From positions 1 to 64,000 of the forward strand of contig JAEXFV010000154.1 of assembly GCA_023451115.1 (NCBI GenBank): 64,000 nucleotides of DNA, read 5' to 3'. The translations under genes were made by a program, and so were the position numbers. The stretch is from Bacillota bacterium (GTDB lineage Bacteria; Bacillota; Clostridia; Christensenellales; CAG-138). Positions within the stretch are counted from its first letter, which is position 1. Each line of letters starts with the position of its first letter. Of the stretch, positions 61,008 through 64,000 are shown piece after piece. The notes beneath the pieces were generated by a model. It did not search any database, was not told where the DNA came from, and was given only the letters and a program-made list of their open reading frames with translations.

Positions 61008-62713
61008 GCATATTTGCAGGCAAAAAGTCTACCCCTCAATCCGCTTCATGCGGGGAAGACAATCGGTATTCCGCTTACCGAAAGCTGGTAGCCCCGTCGC
61101 AAGGGGAGCTGGAACGGCAGCGCAGAGAGCCTTTTCCAGCCCATGCCCCGCGTTGGAGTATCATTTGTGGGGCAAAAAATTTAAACGGTATTGCAAACAC
61201 GTTGGAGGCTTTGCAAAAGCAAACCTATCCCAGGTGGGAGCTTTGTGTGGCTGGGGAAGAAACGGCAGACAGGGAGATTGCAAAACAGGAGGGCGTGCGG
61301 CGCTCCGGCGTGCGCCAGGGAGAAACGCCTGTACAAGCTGCATTGCGGCAGGCCAATGGCACCTATTATTTGTTTTTGGCCCCAGGAGACCAGTTGCGGG
61401 AGGACGCGCTGTATCATTTTTCTTATGCCATAGCCACGGGGCAGGATGTGGACTTGATTTATGCGGATGAAGACTGTGTGGATAGCAGGGGGAAACATGA
61501 CAGTCCCTGGTTTAAACCGGATTATGCCCCGCACACCCATTTGAGCCTGCCCTATTTTGGGCGCATGATGGGAATTTCCAGGCAGGTGTTCCAACAGTGC
61601 GGCGGGTTGCAGGATATGCATCCTGCGTCCCAGTATGATTTTCAGCTTCGGGCGGAAGAGATGTCCCGGCGCATTCTCCATGTGCCAAAGGTACTGATGA
61701 GTTGCCGAATGCCCCGGCTGATCGACCGGCCCGTAGACGTTTCATCCGGTAAACGGGCGCTGGATAGAGCCCTTAGCCGCAGACAAATATCAGGATGTGC
61801 CTGCGGCGGGATGTGGCATGGCAGCTTTTCTATTCAATATGGATTAAAGGGAACGCCTAAAATCAGTGTAATAATATTGGATCAATATGGGTTTGCGCCT
61901 TTGCGGAGATTGCTGGAATCCCTGGAGGAATTCAGCGCCTATGAGCAATATGAATTGATTGTTATCAGCGATGGGCGGCAGGATGCCATGGCCCACCGTT
62001 ATTATGAGGCGCTGCGGCGCAATGCGGCAGCCAAGGTACTGGACGGCCCGGGACAAGGAGGGCCTGCATCGCTGTATCGGTTTGCCGCCAGCGAAGCACA
62101 GGGAGAAATCCTGCTGTTTCTCAGCAGCAGCCTGGAGTTGGAAACACCGGACGCCCTCTACCATATGGCTACCCTTGCCCAGCAAAAAAACGTGGGGGCG
62201 GTAGGCGCGAAAATCGTCACGGTAGACGGCAGGATTTGGAGCGCCGGCACAGTAGTCGGGTTGCAAGGGTGGGCAGGCCATCTGTATCAGGGGGCACAAG
62301 AACGCTGCAACGATGCGCTACAACGTCAATTTACCCAAATCATTCGCAATGTTACGGCGGTATCTGGGGAGTGCCTGATGGTAACCAAAGAGGTATACCG
62401 CCAGATTGGCGGTTTTGACCCTTCCTTTACCCAGGTCGGGTGGGATACAGAGTTCTGCCTGCGTCTGCGGGAGAAAGGATACTATACGGTTTATACCCCA
62501 TATGCAGGCTTTATCAAGCATGAGCTTTCCAAAGATTTTCCCCTGCCCACCCAAAACAATTTAATGCGTTGTATTGATGCTTACCGCCCCATGCTGGTAC
62601 AGGGGGACCCTTACTTTGGGCCACAATACGATTATCACAGTCCTATCCCGGTACTTGCCCTGCCGCCGCAGCCCCCTTTGGAGCTGAATCCAGGGGCCAA
62701 ATCTGGCGTGTGA
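61004..62713 (+). CDS. Tandem GT2-type glycosyltransferase
   Basis: 569 aa with two GT-A-like domains. The first (about residues 50-270) has DLIYADEDCVD and SPWFKPDYAPH, as in dual-domain rhamnosyltransferase-like enzymes. The second (about 285-545) starts PKISVIILDQYG and has VGAVGAKIVTVDGRIWSAGTVVG and GGFDPSFTQVGWDTEFCLRLREKGY, but the place where the metal-binding DxD is expected reads FLSSSLELETPD, with no Asp. The second domain may therefore be inactive or metal-independent. Translationally coupled to the ABC-2 permease; both probably make a cell-surface polysaccharide. Confidence 0.88.
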   Translation: MSIFAGKKSTPQSASCGEDNRYSAYRKLVAPSQGELERQRREPFPAHAPRWSIICGAKNLNGIANTLEALQKQTYPRWELCVAGEETADREIAKQEGVRRSGVRQGETPVQAALRQANGTYYLFLAPGDQLREDALYHFSYAIATGQDVDLIYADEDCVDSRGKHDSPWFKPDYAPHTHLSLPYFGRMMGISRQVFQQCGGLQDMHPASQYDFQLRAEEMSRRILHVPKVLMSCRMPRLIDRPVDVSSGKRALDRALSRRQISGCACGGMWHGSFSIQYGLKGTPKISVIILDQYGFAPLRRLLESLEEFSAYEQYELIVISDGRQDAMAHRYYEALRRNAAAKVLDGPGQGGPASLYRFAASEAQGEILLFLSSSLELETPDALYHMATLAQQKNVGAVGAKIVTVDGRIWSAGTVVGLQGWAGHLYQGAQERCNDALQRQFTQIIRNVTAVSGECLMVTKEVYRQIGGFDPSFTQVGWDTEFCLRLREKGYYTVYTPYAGFIKHELSKDFPLPTQNNLMRCIDAYRPMLVQGDPYFGPQYDYHSPIPVLALPPQPPLELNPGAKSGV

Positions 62714-62736
62714 TACCTATTTTTTTCATTTGGGAC

Positions 62737-62765
62737 TTGACAGATGAATGAAAACCCGGTATCCT
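62737..62765 (+). promoter_or_regulatory. Promoter of the tRNA-Glu gene
   Basis: Perfect TTGACA, 17-bp spacer, TATCCT, ending 14 bp before the first base of the tRNA. Confidence 0.75.
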
Positions 62766-62779
62766 GTAAAAGCAGTCTT

Positions 62780-62855
62780 GCCCAGTTCGTCTAGTGGCCT
62801 AGGACGGTGCCCTCTCACGGCACAAACAGGGGTTCGATTCCCCTACTGGGTACCA
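62780..62855 (+). tRNA. tRNA-Glu (anticodon CTC)
   Basis: Full cloverleaf: acceptor GCCCAGT / ACTGGGT (one G-U at the end), D arm, anticodon stem GTGCC / GGCAC with loop CTCTCAC (anticodon CTC, 62814-62816), T arm AGGGG-TTCGATT-CCCCT, discriminator A and an encoded CCA. It reads GAG. It has its own promoter and terminator. Confidence 0.96.
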
Positions 62856-62856
62856 T

Positions 62857-62893
62857 ATCGGAACAAGCTTTTTGTCGCTTGTTCCGATTTTTT
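62857..62893 (+). terminator. Terminator of the tRNA-Glu gene
   Basis: A 12-bp stem ATCGGAACAAGC / GCTTGTTCCGAT with an 8-nt loop, then six T residues, starting 1 nt after the tRNA CCA. Confidence 0.92.
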
Positions 62894-63170
62894 AAATTGC
62901 AACAAGCGTTACGCTGCCCTCTCCATATCAGTATCATAATATGGAATTGTTGCTATTCAGTTTTAAGGATATCCTTACGTACCCATTTGCATGGATCGTT
63001 CTATTTGCATCATGCCTTGCTACAGACAGCTGGTTTCTTCATTTCCTGCATCATGATTTTCAATACCTGGGAGATTTTTTCACGGCAATATGGATACAAA
63101 AAAGATTTGTTAAGTGGTAAAGTATATCACATACGCAGTCATGTAAAAAACGCAAAGGAGATAGAGCAAG
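62894..63170. other. Intergenic gap between tRNA-Glu and yedF
   Basis: About 280 bp. A 59-codon hydrophobic open frame (62941-63120) is present but has no ribosome binding site. GGAG lies 8-9 nt before the yedF start. Nothing else recognised. Confidence 0.4.
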
Positions 63171-63785
63171 ATGCATGAAGTGATTGTCAATGCCATAGGA
63201 GATGCCTGCCCTATTCCGGTGGTAAAAGCAAAAAAAGCTCTGGATGGAATGAAGGAGGCGGGTATTTTAGAAATCCATGTGGATAACGAGATGGCCGTCC
63301 AAAACCTGAGCCGTTTTGCGGCCGGGCAGGGGTTCCAGGTAACCAGCGAAAAAAACGGGGAAAAACATTTTTGCGTAAAAATCCAGGTATCAGCATTTCC
63401 AGAGAGGAAAGAGGAGACTGTTTCCCCCTCCTGCATTTCGGACTTAAGAGGAGAACAGGTCATAGCCATTGATGGAGCGGTCATGGGCCGCGGGGATGAC
63501 AAATTGGGGACCATACTGATGAAATCCTTTCTTTATGCCGTTTCCCAGCAGGAGCAGCTGCCACGTACCATGCTTTTTTATAACGGAGGCGCTAAGCTCA
63601 CCGTTGAAGGTTCCCCTGCTTTGGAGGACATTAAGAGTATGGAAGCGCAAGGCGTGGAAGTGCTCACCTGCGGTACCTGCCTGGATTTCTATGGCCTTAG
63701 CAATCAACTGGCAGTAGGATCCGTTACAAACATGTATGCCATTGTGGAAAAGCTGTCCCAGGCCGCAAAGGTAATAAAACCGTGA
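63171..63785 (+). CDS. yedF: Sulfurtransferase-like selenium metabolism protein YedF
   Basis: 204 aa. The N-terminal TusA-like domain (residues 1-75) carries the signature Cys in DACPIPVVKAKKAL; the C-terminal DsrE-like domain (about 100-200) has TMLFYNGGAKLTVEGS and VEVLTCGTCLDFYGL. YedF proteins of this two-domain type occur in genomes with selenium metabolism and are thought to handle selenium or sulfur as a persulfide/perselenide. Its stop overlaps the GTG start of a cysteine-desulfurase-like gene (GTGA), a likely Se/S donor. selD is not visible in the window. Confidence 0.93.
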   Translation: MHEVIVNAIGDACPIPVVKAKKALDGMKEAGILEIHVDNEMAVQNLSRFAAGQGFQVTSEKNGEKHFCVKIQVSAFPERKEETVSPSCISDLRGEQVIAIDGAVMGRGDDKLGTILMKSFLYAVSQQEQLPRTMLFYNGGAKLTVEGSPALEDIKSMEAQGVEVLTCGTCLDFYGLSNQLAVGSVTNMYAIVEKLSQAAKVIKP

Positions 63786-64000
63786 TTTATCTGGATAATG
63801 CGGCAACTACCCTGCATAAGCCTCAGCAAGTACTGGATGCGGTAATGCAGGCCATGAGCTCCATGGGGAATGCGGCTCGGGGTACCCATAGCGAGGCGCT
63901 TAGAGCATCCCGCACCATATATGATACCCGAGTAAAGCTGGCAGCGTTTTTTGGATGCCCACAGCCAGATTATGTTGCCTTTACGCAGAATTCCACCGAG
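63782..64000 (+). CDS. Class V aminotransferase / cysteine desulfurase-like protein (partial)
   Basis: Truncated by the window end after about 73 codons. The N-terminus IYLDNAATTLHKPQQVLDAV is the PLP-enzyme signature of NifS/CsdA-type cysteine desulfurases and selenocysteine lyases, followed by NAARGTHSEALRAS and DYVAFTQNSTE. GTG start, overlapping the yedF stop by 4 nt, so the two are translationally coupled. It probably supplies sulfur or selenium to YedF. Confidence 0.9.
   Translation, partial: MIYLDNAATTLHKPQQVLDAVMQAMSSMGNAARGTHSEALRASRTIYDTRVKLAAFFGCPQPDYVAFTQNSTE

Noticed and set aside
62941..63120. 59-codon hydrophobic open frame between tRNA-Glu and yedF
   Set aside because: No ribosome binding site and no recognisable family; could be chance.

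Overview
The window looks like a chromosomal segment of an anaerobic, Gram-positive, probably spore-forming member of the Clostridia (Bacillota), with strong AGGAGG-type ribosome binding sites throughout. Supporting genes include a CwlD-like amidase, a SpoIID/LytB-domain protein, Rex, indolepyruvate:ferredoxin oxidoreductase (iorAB), the YgeY/YgeW/ArcC set, YedF, YitT, short-form HisG with HisZ, a DarA-type c-di-AMP receptor and a B. subtilis-type LexA box. No genus is claimed. There are no rRNA genes and no CRISPR array; one tRNA (Glu, anticodon CTC) is present.

Layout: 1-2281 is visibly AT-richer than the rest and carries accessory genes (lipoprotein, XRE regulator and DUF2975 operon; VanZ-like protein). 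2487-11815 holds a dipeptidase, a YitT transporter, two cell-wall proteins (CwlD-like amidase, SpoIID-SH3 protein) and TrkH/TrkA potassium uptake. A decayed IS5-family transposase lies at about 12.0-12.5 kb. 13.1-17.9 kb is a catabolic unit: a YheO-type regulator, ygeY, ygeW and carbamate kinase, expected to release carbamoyl phosphate and make ATP from it. 18-29.5 kb carries an EamA exporter, a type IIA topoisomerase pair, a lipoprotein-type class B PBP with LOG and Usp-like partners, and iorAB.

29.6-34 kb is the most unusual part. A sortase-type VWA surface protein and a small internally duplicated protein lie beside two inverted copies of a 24-bp near-palindrome, about 217 bp apart, and next to a complete tyrosine recombinase gene. 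I read this as an invertible DNA switch (inverton) controlling a surface protein. 34-39 kb holds envelope enzymes (metallophosphoesterase, SH3-M14 peptidase, SH3 L,D-transpeptidase) and tcdA. 39-46 kb has an XRE gene with a repeat-rich control region, an unannotated 57-aa membrane protein, and a Dabb-uvrB-uvrA operon whose promoter overlaps a LexA box.

46-64 kb contains a nitroreductase, DarA, YhaM, YchF, a UPF0316 protein, a partial histidine operon (hisZGDB) ending in thiN, a two-component system with two exported partner proteins, Rex, xpt, an ABC-2 permease with a tandem-domain glycosyltransferase, tRNA-Glu, and a yedF/cysteine-desulfurase-like pair cut by the window end. YedF and YgeY both point to selenium-linked metabolism.
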